Both the position numbers and the translations under genes were made by a program. Below the pieces are notes generated by a model that saw only the letters and a list, made by a program, of their open reading frames with translations, made no database searches and had not been told where the DNA came from. Shown one piece after another: positions 48,122-58,703 of a stretch of DNA of 64,000 nt (its first letter is position 1; every line of letters starts with the position of its first letter). The DNA comes from Hofstenia miamia (taxonomy: Eukaryota; Xenacoelomorpha; Acoela). The stretch covers positions 1-64,000 of the forward strand of contig SCFE01000046.1 in assembly GCA_004352715.1 (NCBI GenBank). Reading direction: 5' to 3'.

Positions 48122-49346
48122 AGAGAAATTAAAAAAAGAAATTTTTAAATCATCAAAGAGTAGCAAATGGTGGCAACAATGAAGTTAATGTTCATGGAAG
48201 CATTCACAATAATGGAGTTGGAGGAATTGTTAAAACCATATAACCAACTGGCAGTAGACATTGAATGCATAACAGCAAGAATAGACATCAAAGAAGAAAT
48301 ATGATTAAAATTAAGCAGAAGGGGGTTCATGCAAGCATTCTGGAACACCATCTCAGAAGCAAAAATGAACTAACCTGTCACAATAGGCCTGGCAACAGCA
48401 CTGACAGAAGGCCCATATCCACACATTGAGAGACAAATCAAAACAAAAATCTTAATCTGCATGCAGCCTGAAACAATTGTGATACCAATATTCCTCCCAC
48501 ACTGCAGAATGCCAAAAGAAATCAGAGTCATGAAAACCTTCTTACACAAGTACAAATCATATGTAAATACAGAAAAGGAGGCTATAGCTATGGTAGAACG
48601 TGATGACTACAAGAAATCAAAGGAGATAATGCTGCAGAATTATAATAGACAAAGGGTGTACATTGAAGGAATGATAATGCCATACCAGTTGTATACACAG
48701 GGGAAAGCCATCAACACACAACTACAGGATCTCAGAAAAGAAATAGAAAGCCACACTCTGAAAGCAATAATGCTATTCTCCAGGGTTAATGATATTGTAT
48801 GGGCAGATATCTGGGAAAGAAAATACTGCTACTATGACATTACAAAAAGAGTGGAAATTGTAAAGATGATGAGAATCAACAAAAACAATCCCAACAAAAT
48901 ATGTTAACAAGAAGTAAGGGATGATATCAGCTTCTTTTATAAGGATGTGGCAAATACTCACAGTCTAAGAAAAGTGTTCATGTTCTTTTAGCCAGATAAC
49001 CAGATAAGAGAAGACCTAGCCCACACAAGCAGGGCTGATGCACAGATGATGCTAATGATAGGAATTAAAGGCATACAACTCTATCAGAAATATTATGACA
49101 TATTCTCACAAAAGATCAATGAACTGAAAGAAATTACGCCAATTGCTGAGAATATCTGAGAGGCGAAATTTTTAAAATACACCAACACTGTGACAACTAA
49201 AAGAGAGGCAGTCTTGAAAATGATGAAGCAAGTTGAATTTGAAAAAACCAAATGGGAAGATCAGGAAGCAGAATTAATAATTCAGAATGCTCACATGTTA
49301 GTACATGGAGAATGAGCTGTGCTAAAAATAAAGCAAGCTGAGGAGG
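48122..49346 (+). pseudogene. ORF3 copy with complete C-terminus, subfamily B
   Basis: Best view of the ORF3 C-terminal third: from VATMKLMFMEAFT through AFWNTISEAKMN, TFLHKYKSYVN, LFSRVNDIVWADIWERKY and ISFFYKDVANTHSLRKVF to LVHGE.AVLKIKQAEEG. The alignment with copies 1 and 2 is collinear. Stops: TGA (48301-48303), TAA in MN-PVTIG, TAA after KIC, TAG in FMFF-PDNQ, TGA in AENI-EAKF and TGA in HGE-AVLK. A polypurine tract GAGGAGGGC and an LTR start follow. It supplies the ~100 codons missing from copy 1 at the window edge, giving a full ORF3 of roughly 1,080 codons. Confidence 0.85.
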
Positions 49347-49555
49347 GCACTTAGCATCATCCAAATAAATCTAAGCTGCAAATGTTGAACTATGATGAGA
49401 ATAAGATCAAAAAGATGATGATTAGAAATATTGTATGAGATCAATAAGATTAATTTAGATTAATTTGTATTATGCAACCAAGAAACAATATGTGTCAGAA
49501 ATAAGAGATTAGTATCAGTCAATAATAATACCCTACCTGCAAAGATATGACTAAT
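49347..49555 (+). mobile_element. LTR B remnant interrupted by a solo LTR A
   Basis: Starts TTAGCATCATCC right after the polypurine tract, keeps the first ~180 bp of LTR B, then jumps to the CCTACCTGCAAAGATATGACTAAT phrase from near the LTR end. After the inserted LTR A it resumes at 50968 and closes with GTTACA at 50974. Confidence 0.7.
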
Positions 49556-50963
49556 TGTAGCATCATCCAAAAAGGCAACTAAAGCTGAATAACGTCGAAT
49601 GATTATTAATTGAAATTAATTGTAAAAATTTAGTTAATGAACTTTAGTTATTTTTGTAAAATGCAACTAAGATTTAATATTGGTCAAGATAAGAAACTTG
49701 TTAGCCAATCAAGAGATAATTGACAAATTAAATTGAGCAAACTAACGCTTACATATGAACAGCCATATTGGCAGACGAATCATTTGAATTTTAAAATCTG
49801 CAGGTACTTTTTGTAGAAATTTTATAAATAGCTTTGATTCAACCATAATTTTGATAAACAATAAATTATTCGGAGTTTATTTAATTTTCATTTCTACTTT
49901 ATCTGGTTTGATTATTTAATTAAATGTGCAGCTAGGCAAGTTGTGTTTAGTAGTGGCTGGAATCCATCACGGGATTGATTCTAGGGTCTTTGTGCCAGTC
50001 ACGAAAGTGCACCTATGTTACGGTTAGGAGTTTTTCGATTCTTGCCTAGTCTGACTATCNGCAGGTACTTTTTGTAGAAATTTTATAAATAGCTTTGATT
50101 CAACCATAATTTTGATGAACAATAAATTCTTCGGAGTTTATTTAATTTTCATTTCTACTTTATCTGGTTTGATTATTTAGTAAAATGTACAGCTAGGCGA
50201 GTTGTGTCTAGTAGTGGCTGGAGTCCATCACGGGATCGATTCTCAGGGTCCTTGTGCCAGTCACGAAACCGCACTTAAGTTACGGTTAGGAGTTTTTCGA
50301 TTCTCGCCTAGTCTGACTATCGATCACTACATGTAATAAATAATCAATGCTTGAAACGACTGGAAGGTCGACACCTAGGGATATTTATATATTCTTAAAT
50401 GTAGGAGACTCGACTATAATTGACTCAATAAATGACCTCACATGTAACACTATTAAATGTAGGTATAGGAAACTGCAATTATTGTTACTTAAATAATTAA
50501 GCCGATAGTTTTTATGGTAATGGCTAACTTTATTATTATGCAGTTAGTGTCAATGCCCGGTTGCTTTATTAAATCAAAACAACAAACACTCTACACATAT
50601 TGAGTTTAAGTCAGTTACAACTTTACTTGAGTACACACACCAAGCTAACGTAAGGTACACATAACTAATTCCAGATGAGCTGAGATGGTGATGTGGATTC
50701 AACCATCATTGTAGAAGAGGAGGAGCTGTGTTGTGGAGATCGGCTTTGGGCAGGAGCCCATGGAACAACTGAAGAGGAAACATCATACTGCCCAGTCACC
50801 TAAACAGTGATGGTTAATACTCGATTACTTAATTAACATAACTAGTTAATGAGAGAGAAAAGTCTGATGGCTCAACAAATGGGTAACACCTCACCCGCAG
50901 TTTACCAAGCATTCCTTAACAGTGATTAGACATGGCGTAATAAGCTAGGTGGAGGATGTTACA
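49556..50963 (+). mobile_element. Solo LTR, subfamily A, with TAAT target duplication
   Basis: Both ends are present (TGTAGCATCATCC, GGAGGATGTTACA). TAAT precedes it (49552-49555) and follows it (50964-50967), a 4-bp target duplication like that of the LTR at 12.3 kb. An N at 50060 joins two overlapping versions (49799-50059 and 50061 onward), so the true length is about 1.15 kb. Stem-loops are visible in both halves (49954-50001, 50215-50263). TATAAATAG boxes are at about 49825 and 50083. Confidence 0.9.
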
Positions 50964-50974
50964 TAATGTTACAG

Positions 50975-51366
50975 TACACATCTTTTACAATAATGTCATT
51001 AAGCTTTCTAAAATCAATGCAGAGGCAGTACTTGTTGCCCTGCTTAATGAAGATAGTGGGAGCTGCATAAGGGCTATTGCTAGCTTGGATAATGCCATGT
51101 TCTATGAGGTTGCTTAAAATCTTTTCATACTCTTCCTGAAGGTTTTCCATTACTCTTCTGACAGGCAAGTGAATTAGATGATCATTCTTAGTTATGATGG
51201 AGTGCTGTTCTCCAACAGCCTGGCCAACTCTGATTGAACCATAATTGAAGACCTCATAATGCTGTCTGAGCAGATGGGAAAGTGACTCATACTTCTGAGA
51301 AATAAGATGCAGATGTGTCTGCTCATTAACAAGGGGGATCCTCACATTGTCACTCAGGTCCTCCAA
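50975..51366 (-). pseudogene. pol: Reverse transcriptase N-terminal part, family C
   Basis: Minus-strand Ty3/gypsy reverse transcriptase start: EYEKILSNLIEHGIIQASNSPYAAP, then FIKQGNKYCLCIDFRKLND, the fingers region that precedes catalytic motif A. It is cut at DVY, before the catalytic aspartates, by the LTR B/ORF3 element ending at 50974. The rest of RT would lie on the far side of that insertion and is not in view. Confidence 0.85.
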
Positions 51367-51380
51367 ATTGTGAATAGCTG

Positions 51381-52037
51381 TTAGAATTGGTGAACAGGCA
51401 GTGGCCTAAACTGAGATGGATCTATTGTAACCAAAGAATCAGAACTATTTAAGACAATAATGCACATTTTTGCTTTTGAAAATAGACAGAGATCAGGTGA
51501 AAAGTTAATTCCACAGAAGTGTTTTCCCTTAAATCCAGAGATCATGACATCTCCAGTATAAGGAGAATCAGTGGTCACAGGAACATGTTGCCAATGATGG
51601 GGCTCCACTATCACGTGTTCAACAAAACTCAAAGAAATGTCTTTACTAGGGACAGTGATGAGCTCTTGCCAATGTTTGCTTTCTCTGATAGAGATGGTGT
51701 TATTACCATAATGAATGATGCATGAATTCTGTTTGAGAAAATCATTTCCCAAAATTATGTTATATAGAAGCAGTTGACTGCAAGTATTAATGACAATTAG
51801 ATCAACAACAAAAAGTTCCAGCTGAATGTGTAACTCTAAGTTCAGTATATAACCTTTGATCAAGAGGGAATTTCTAGAAGCATCCCACAAAAGCACAGTA
51901 GAAGGAAGGAGGTTATTCCGCAACAGGCACAGCTTAGAACAACAGGAATCACTGATGATTGAGGATGAGGCCCTGGTATCAATGGTGCCATTTACCAGGG
52001 ATTCATTTATATTGACTGGGATTACATTAGTATGCAA
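51381..52037 (-). pseudogene. pol: Aspartic protease region, family C
   Basis: Retropepsin-type protease that would process Gag and Pol. NGTIDTRASSSII is the active-site region with DTRA in place of the usual DTGA, and NIILGNDFLKQNSCII is the conserved downstream helix. The open frame of about 218 codons leads into the RT fragment after a stop. AGG (Arg) follows ACC, so the change fits deamination of an ACC-GGG CpG. Confidence 0.8.
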
Positions 52038-52289
52038 CAGTGATGTGATTACTAGGATGTCATGTGCATGTTTTCTAGGAGGTGGTGCTCCAACTAGTTT
52101 GACAGAGTAACTAGGCCAACAGGTTGCTCAAGAGAACATTCCTAGTCTCTAGTTTCATTGATGATGAAACCTTTGCCATCTGTGACTAAGTGAATAACTG
52201 CTCAGCACTAAGATTTAGTGTACCCTTTCTGACTGCAAAAGTAGGTGGCTTTGGTTAAGAAGAAGCAGCTTTCAGGTCTCCAACGTCCT

Positions 52290-53021
52290 TATCAATACAA
52301 GTAGTGTTGTGCAGCATGTATATGTGGCTGATGGCTTTGCAGATGATTACATTGAGATTGTCCTCAGGTTTGCACTTGAGCTCAAGGCAACTTTGGATGT
52401 TAAGCAGGAAGCCTTGGCAGATGTATGAAAAGAGGTCATGTTTTCAATACTTGGGGGTGAGCTTACTTAGACAAAACAGCCTTTCAACTTGTGTGATGTA
52501 TGTGCAAACATCATCACCTTTCTTGAATATGAGATTACAATTAATGTTTTGTACTGATGTTTGATATGGGGGGCCTTATAATGGTCCTTGAAATATCTGA
52601 TAAGAAGTGGATAACTAGTCTTCACATCTCAATCTAGCATCATGTACTGATTATACATGATACCTGGAAGGTAGGTGGGAAATTGAGTGACAGCAGTGTC
52701 TTGAGTAGCTTTGTATTGCCACATGGTTAACTTGAAGAGAAAAACCCACTCTTCAAAAGATTGAGAGATTTCATCAATCTTTCCAGTAAATTTCAGTAAT
52801 ATTGAATGACAATTAAATAAGTTAGCAGTATTGGCTCCAGTGGCAGTTGTAGGTAGAATGGACTGAGTAAAGTGAGGACCACTCTTAAAAGTGGACGTAG
52901 AAAGATCACATGGCTGGGGTGTAGTAGATGGAGTTACACCAGTGAGGGTAACACGGTTATTTACAGGTGCAGGAGGCAAAATGGTTGCACTTGGCACAGA
53001 CGAAATTGGAGCAGCAATCAT
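52290..53021 (-). pseudogene. gag: gag capsid region, family C
   Basis: LLKFTGKIDEISQSFEEWVFLFKLTM...FPTYLPGIMYNQYMMLD aligns with the A and B gag capsid segments. Further on, a shifted frame reads HDLFSYICQGFLLNIQ and LELKCKPEDNL, matching YDLFSHICKGMPE and FEIKCDVDNKL. The family is therefore a distant relative of A/B/D. Frameshifts and stops occur near 52610 and 52450. Confidence 0.75.
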
Positions 53022-53859
53022 GGTTAGCTGGGGTGGTAATGGGGGTAATGAATTGGTTTAGAAGTAGAGAAAATGGGGCTGCTCAGGAAGCACGCAGAAA
53101 TTATTTCGGAAATTTGCTCTGACAGATGTTCAGAGAAATTGTCTAATGTGTCCTGTAGAACACTGTGAGTGATATACTTGGAAGGGGAGGTAGTGAATGA
53201 GGCAGGCTGCTCAGGGGCAGGTTGAGAAGTAGGCAGAGGCTTTCCAAGGTCTGGAGTTGGATCTCTAGAGCATTAATTGAATCAATGAAATAGCACTCCC
53301 TCAGTTGAGCATCTCAGGCACACTCTTGCATTTCAGCTTGAAGTGAATCTAAGTGTTGCTCACAAGCAAGGCATCAACTAGTTTCTTTGGCCAAGGCAGC
53401 ATGAAGTTGATCAATTTAGGTATTTTGAGGGCTCAGAGATGGCAATGTCTGTGGGTGAATGAAGTAAGGATCAAACAACAAGGGAGAAGCAATAGAACTT
53501 ATTCCAATTGTGTGAGGAGCAACATTTGGGCTGCTAATGCTCACACTGGGGAGACCCTGAGTGGGAGTCCCATTAAGAGAAAAAACACTAAATTCCATTT
53601 AGCAAAAGAAACAACAAGAAAAATGGTAAAAAAAATTCAGAAAACAATTCCAAAAATCTGAGAAGGATTCCATCCAGGTTCAGAGAAACAAAAACTAATA
53701 ACAGTAACAGCACAGTGTAGGGTAAGGTATTAAATCCAAATTCTAAAAGAATGAGACTACAACAAAGTAACAACAAAACAAGTAAGAATAACACGCTCCA
53801 AAAGCACAGAACTGCCATAAAAATAACATAAAAAGGCAAAGTTATGCATTGATTGGTAG
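53022..53859 (-). other. Family C leader and gag N-terminal region, decayed
   Basis: Lies between the family C 5' LTR and its capsid part. Fragments of a polar gag N-terminus may be present near 53100-53400, but no continuous frame is visible. The long minus ORF at 53588-53839 is Leu/Phe-rich low-complexity translation and not a credible protein. Confidence 0.5.
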
Positions 53860-54698
53860 TGAAGTTGATTTATTTTCAGGGGAAATCCATCCCAGCTGAC
53901 TCACACCAAAGAGAAAGAACCATAGTCTACCATAGCAGAGAGTGACCCACATTCCAACAGAAAACATACATTGGTGGTTCACTGATTTTTCCTAACAAAT
54001 AAAGATATTCCATTCCAAAAAGAACTTCAGCAGTGACCAATTCACATGGCATCACACCAAAGCCAAATCTTTGAAACCATTCTTACTTGCCAAGGTGCTA
54101 ATTGTGGGTCTCAAGTATTAATTTCTAGCTCAATAAACAATTTATCTCAGAGTTCTCTTATCTCAACTCATGTAAATAAATAATAAATAACAGGCACATA
54201 ATTGCTGTGCATCCACATTCACCAACAGCATAGTATATTTGCAAGGTGTAAATTATTAAGTGCATGTACGAAAAGATGTTATTCCCTACATGTAATCATA
54301 ACCTATAGCAACCACAATTCAGGCTGTCACCAATAAGGAGCTATTTGTTGCTTCAGACCCAGTGCACTTTGTTGCCAGATCCTAAACAATAGTTATCATT
54401 AACAAATCTCTAATCAAAGAATCTAAAAGGGGTTAACAGATAAATAATTGATAAGACCAAATGCAGTAGAAGTAAGCCAAATTTATTGTGTGCTTCACTA
54501 CATTGACTCAGATATTTATTACAAAAAATCTGCAATTATTACCTGACTTGTTTAATATTTCAAAGTACAGTTTCCCTCACAAAGTTAAATGAGCAATTCA
54601 CATGTAATTCAAATCAAGGGGACAAATACTAACACTATCAAATTAACTAAACTCAAAATTCATAAATCGAGTAAAAGAAATTGATACAAATAAGGTAG
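53860..54698 (-). mobile_element. 5' LTR, family C (ends approximate)
   Basis: Sits upstream of the family C gag on the minus strand and has relatives at 37.2-38.1 kb and 35.6-36.4 kb. It is unlike the A/B/D LTRs. Its distal end meets the B-type LTR at 54699 directly. Confidence 0.6.
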
Positions 54699-55569
54699 TG
54701 TAATATCCTCTACCAGGCATTGTCACTATATATCTACTGTTACTGTATAACATTAGTTGTGTTACTGCAGGTAAGGATTTACTTGTTACATACTGCTTGA
54801 CTTGTTGCTTCTGTTAACTTATGTACACTAGAATTAACAATTCACTATTTGGGTGATGAAGCCATGCAGTAATCGATCCAATGATCACTGATGGGCATCT
54901 GCCTGGAGCTGATCCCCACATCCAGTTTCACCATTTCCTCAATACAGTTTATGTGTATCCTATCCTAGCTCAGTGTATACTCAAGGCATGGCACAATTCG
55001 ACTTAAACTCTATTTTGTAAAAGTGTTCTATCTATTTGCAACCTGACTTGTTACTAGCTGTTCATTAGATATTACATGTAGCCATTACTGGAATATATTG
55101 GCTTGTCTAAATATATTTGTTTTGAACAGCTTCCTAACTTAAATTTATAATTTAATACATGTACAGTCACTTTATCAGTCATTTATAGGTCATTAATTTA
55201 GATCTAAAATAGTATTAATATATTTCCTAAGTTTTGGTCATCCAACCATTTGTTGACAATCAATTATTCTAGTACATGTAGTAAAGAAATGCTAGTTGGC
55301 TAATCAAGAGAAAACCCCTACACCTAACTTAAGTGCACTTTCATGGTCTGGAACAGGGACCCTAGAATCGTTCTCTGTGATGGATCCAGACCACTACTAC
55401 ACACTCTCTCTTTTTTGACACATGTTGTTTCTTGGTTGCATAATACAAATAAATCTAAATTATTCTAATTGATTTGATTACAATATTTTTAATCATCTTT
55501 TCTTCAATCTTATTCTTCTTCTGCTCAACATTTGCAGCTTATTTTAGATTTGTGTTGGATGATGCTACA
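54699..55569 (-). mobile_element. 3' LTR, subfamily B, with internal deletions
   Basis: Left end TGTAATATCCTCTACC, right end GGATGATGCTACA, then the complement of the polypurine tract (ACCCTCCTCAG) and ORF3. Compared with the copy at 12350-13455 it lacks ~35 bp near 54935 and ~210 bp near 55400 that include the TATA box. The stem-loop is kept at 55344-55393. Confidence 0.9.
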
Positions 55570-57482
55570 CACCCTCCTCAGCTTGCGTTATTTTTAGCAC
55601 AGCTTGCTCTCCATGCACAAATGTATCTGCCTTCCTAATTATTGATTCAGCCTGTTGATCAGCCCACATAGTTTTCTTGAATTAGGCTTGTTTGGTCATC
55701 TTAAGGACAGCCTCTCACTTGGTTGTTACTGTGTTAGCATATTTTAGGAATCATGTTCTTGCTGGGCTGATTTCTCCCCATTTCTCTATGTTTATCTTGT
55801 CAATTGTCCACTGTGTTTTCAGAGATAATAGTAGTCGTGAAGATGTTAACAATTCCTCTTCTTCTATCATCTCTGCTTAAGATTTTGTGACCATTTCACA
55901 GACCTCCACTGGTTCTGTTATACCTCCTTGTTTCATCATTTCCGCTCTTCATATGATTTTTGTGAATGTACACTGTGGGCTGTCTTGTTCATATCTCTCC
56001 ATTTCATGGTTGAGGGTTTTCTGCACATCTTTCTGTACTAACGTTTTTCTGATTTCATCTGTGCTTGCAAGTTTCCATTTGATGATTTTCCTTGTTGTTA
56101 ACCATGGTTGATGTTCCAGTTGTTTTATTCGTGTCTCAGATGTTGCTCCCTACATATATTTCTTCATTGGTCCATCAAATATTGTAATTTCACTGGGGCA
56201 TATCCCTGTCTTGTTAGCAATTATTATTGACATTTTTCCCATCAGACTTTTGTTCATTATCATTCAGCTGAGTATCTTTTCCATCATTTGTACTGGCTTT
56301 TCTGATCTATTTGGTGACTCCAGCTTTTCTGTGTGACCTTTTAGTAGCCAGTTTTTTGTTTGCATGTTTATTGGAGCTATCAATATCTCATACTTTTTTG
56401 CTTTTGCTAACTTGTGTCAGGTGTGCCATGAGATCAGGAGTTTCAATTCTGCCTCTTCAGTTGTGAATATTGCTAATATCCACACCGTTGTTCTGTAGCA
56501 TATTTCTGGTGCATTTTTATCTTCAAATAGTAGCTGTTTGAAATCCTTTTTCATGTTGAACTCATAGGCTTTGTTTACTTCTGTTAGTGCCATTTCTACC
56601 AACTTGTGAAATTTTCATGATGGTGCTTCAATTTTTATTTCTGGCCAACCTTCCTCTACTTTTTGTTGTAGTTTCATATTTTTCCATATTGTTTGGATTT
56701 GCTGTAGATGCTCTTGTCGTTGTGTCAGACTGCACTTTATGAATAGTGTGTTGGCCTTTTCTATCCCATCTATGTCTGACGTTACTTCTATCATTTTTGT
56801 TTGTCAATCCTGATGCATGGATCTACCATGATTCTGTAGATTTGTGCCCAGTAATCTATTTCTAGATCAAATCATATCTGGGATCATTGTGGTTCTTGAT
56901 GTTCTGTCCCATGGGAAGATGTTTTCAGTTAGCATGCATGCTTCTTGCAAGTGCTCAGGGATGTCTTCATTTATTGATATTGTGATAATCACTACTTTTA
57001 CTTTCTGCACTCTTGCCATTCTTGATGTTTCATCCATTTTCTTCTCCAAGTTTTTTGTGTATTCTTTTTGTTTCAGTATGTGTATAATCATAAGATTTTC
57101 TTTGTCAATGTTAATTTCTGGTATTTCAGCTATTTTATCATTGTACACCATTATGGCTTGCATTGTATCCAGTGTAAAATCATCATCAAATACGATATGC
57201 ACTGTGCTTCTCATATATGGTCTTTCCAATATCCCGTTCATTTCTTATGGGTAGCTTATAATCATGTTTACTTTTGGTCTGTTATTCACATTGAGCAGTA
57301 TCAGTAGATTTTTGCCTTCAATTTTTGCAACTTTCATTTCTGGGGATAGTTTTTGTGAATGCATTGTAACGCATTTTCAATGTTCTGATAAAGTAGGGAT
57401 GTAGAGTTTCTCCATCAATTTTAGACATCCACTTTTGTTTTTCTCATGATTGTACAGTTCTCTCTGAAGTAGTGGAAATTTG
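55570..57482 (-). pseudogene. ORF3, subfamily B, with internal deletion
   Basis: Collinear with copy 1 from the N-terminus (MDCEPSTSKFPL region; the initiating ATG is TTG here) through RPYMRSTVHIVFDDDFTL, IDKENLMIIHILKQKEY, FPWDRT, LFIKCSLTQRQEHLQQIQ, KNAPEICYRT, NMQTKNWLLKGH, KTGICPSEITIFDGPMKKYM and RKIIKWKL to INIEKWGEISPART. There it jumps to FLKYANTVTT, exactly as in the copy at 45.8 kb. Amino-acid divergence from copy 1 is substantial, yet domains, lengths and hydrophobic positions hold, which argues for selection on the protein. Stops are mostly TGA at Arg codons, for example 56615-56617, where copy 1 has CGT. Confidence 0.85.
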
Positions 57483-57541
57483 CTGGTGCTTGGTTCACAG
57501 TCCAAGGGCTGTGAATCTGTGCTAATAGTTTCTACTGATTC

Positions 57542-57830
57542 GCCCTTGAATCAGCTCACAGTTACTCCTATCAGCACTTGACCAGTTGTGGTTCTGGTGA
57601 GGATAACATCAGCCTTGAATCACTTTCATATCTCCACAGTTCTTCCACCACTTACACCTTCCTCTGCAACTCCCAGTGTCTCACCACCCTTGAATCAGCG
57701 TCATGGTCTCTCAGAAGGAAAGTTGTGCTGCTGTGCACCAGTTTTCTGCATGCCCTTGAATCAGTGGTGCAGATTCCTGGTGGAAGAGGCTTCTTGTCAA
57801 TTGGTCTCCCTGCCCTTGAATCTGCCTTGG
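57542..57830 (-). repeat. GATTCAAGGGC repeat spacer between pol and ORF3, copy 1
   Basis: Five occurrences (complement CCTTGAATC at 57544, 57613, 57688, 57755 and 57814), spaced 69, 75, 67 and 59 bp, between the pol C-terminus and the ORF3 start. The sequence between occurrences is not closely repeated. Copy 1 of ORF3 also has one motif at about 2967 just upstream of its start. Confidence 0.8.
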
Positions 57831-57858
57831 GGACTACTAGGACGCCTTCTCACTCTAN

Positions 57859-58703
57859 ATTTCTTGCTGTCCTCTGGAGCAGCACTCTCTGGCTCAAGTT
57901 ATCATCTCCAATGTCTGCTGTGTATTCATCATCAAATTCTTCTTCATGTAGGCTGTTTAAATCATACATATCATATATAATTTTGTTGCTGTTAATTTGG
58001 AATATTTTGAATTCAGCATTCTCATCTATCTTCATCTCTTCAATGTCTGCTGTTGCTTTCTTCAAGTTTTGAAAATGTAGTAGTCTATTATTGTCTAACA
58101 TATATTCATTGTTCAGTAGTGTTTGTGTTATAGTGTGAGGGCTGGACCATACCATTTTCAACTTCTGGACTTGGTTTGTGTCTGTGAGTTTGATTGGTGT
58201 AAATGTGTATACTGATATTTTCATATTTCAAAGCAATAGTACCAACTTTAAAAGAAAACCATCCAAAATCTTTTTCTGACTACACAACTGATTTGTGGTT
58301 TATGCATGCTTTTATGTATGCTTTGATGTATGTTATCAAATCTGATATATATATATATATATATNGTTTGTGTTATTGTGTGGGGGCTGGACCATACCAT
58401 TTTCAACTTCTGGACTTGGTTTGTGTCTGTGAGTTTGATTGGTGTAAATGTGTATACCTTATCTCCTACTTTGAGTGCATGAACATAAATTTTTTTATTA
58501 TAATTGCATTGCTGTCTCACTGCTGATTTTTTTATGTTGTGGCACATCATTTCATGAATCCCTGTGATTTGGTTCTTCAATAGTTTTACATATTTATTGT
58601 CCAGCTTTCCACTGTAGCTAGTATATTGCATTGAAAGTGGGATAACCACCTTTTCTATGAACATTGCCTTGAATGGTGAGACTCCAGTCATTGCGTGCGC
58701 CAA
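57859..58703 (-). pseudogene. pol: Integrase C-terminal domain and pol tail, with a foreign insert at a seam
   Basis: The minus strand reads TGVSPFKAMFIEKVVIPL, a spacer helix, then KVGDKVYTFTPIKLTDTNQVQKLKMVWSSPHTITQ and LLNNEYMLDNNRLLHFQNL, the usual Ty3/gypsy integrase C-terminal SH3-like region, followed by an acidic tail EEEFDDEYTADIGDDNLSQRV. 58115-58212 and 58366-58460 are the same segment twice around an N at 58365. The piece 58213-58364, ending in a TA run, fits neither and is probably from elsewhere. An N at 57858 hides ~200 bp of tail. Confidence 0.75.

Noticed and set aside
53588-53839. Leu/Phe-rich 83-codon minus ORF that could pass as a membrane protein
   Set aside because: Translation of an A-rich leader region of a decayed retroelement; low-complexity, no start context or homologue.
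57542-57830. tRNA-derived or RNA polymerase III B-box reading of the GATTCAAGGGC motif
   Set aside because: It resembles GGTTCAAATCC only in part, and no A-box or cloverleaf is found at a suitable distance.
57542-57830. CRISPR-like reading of the evenly spaced motif array
   Set aside because: The conserved core is only ~11 bp, spacers vary in length, and the context is a eukaryotic retroelement.
57578-58072. 164-codon plus-strand ORF with repeated ALES-type residues
   Set aside because: Antisense of the pol tail and repeat spacer. The repeated residues only reflect the CCCTTGAATC motif read in that direction.
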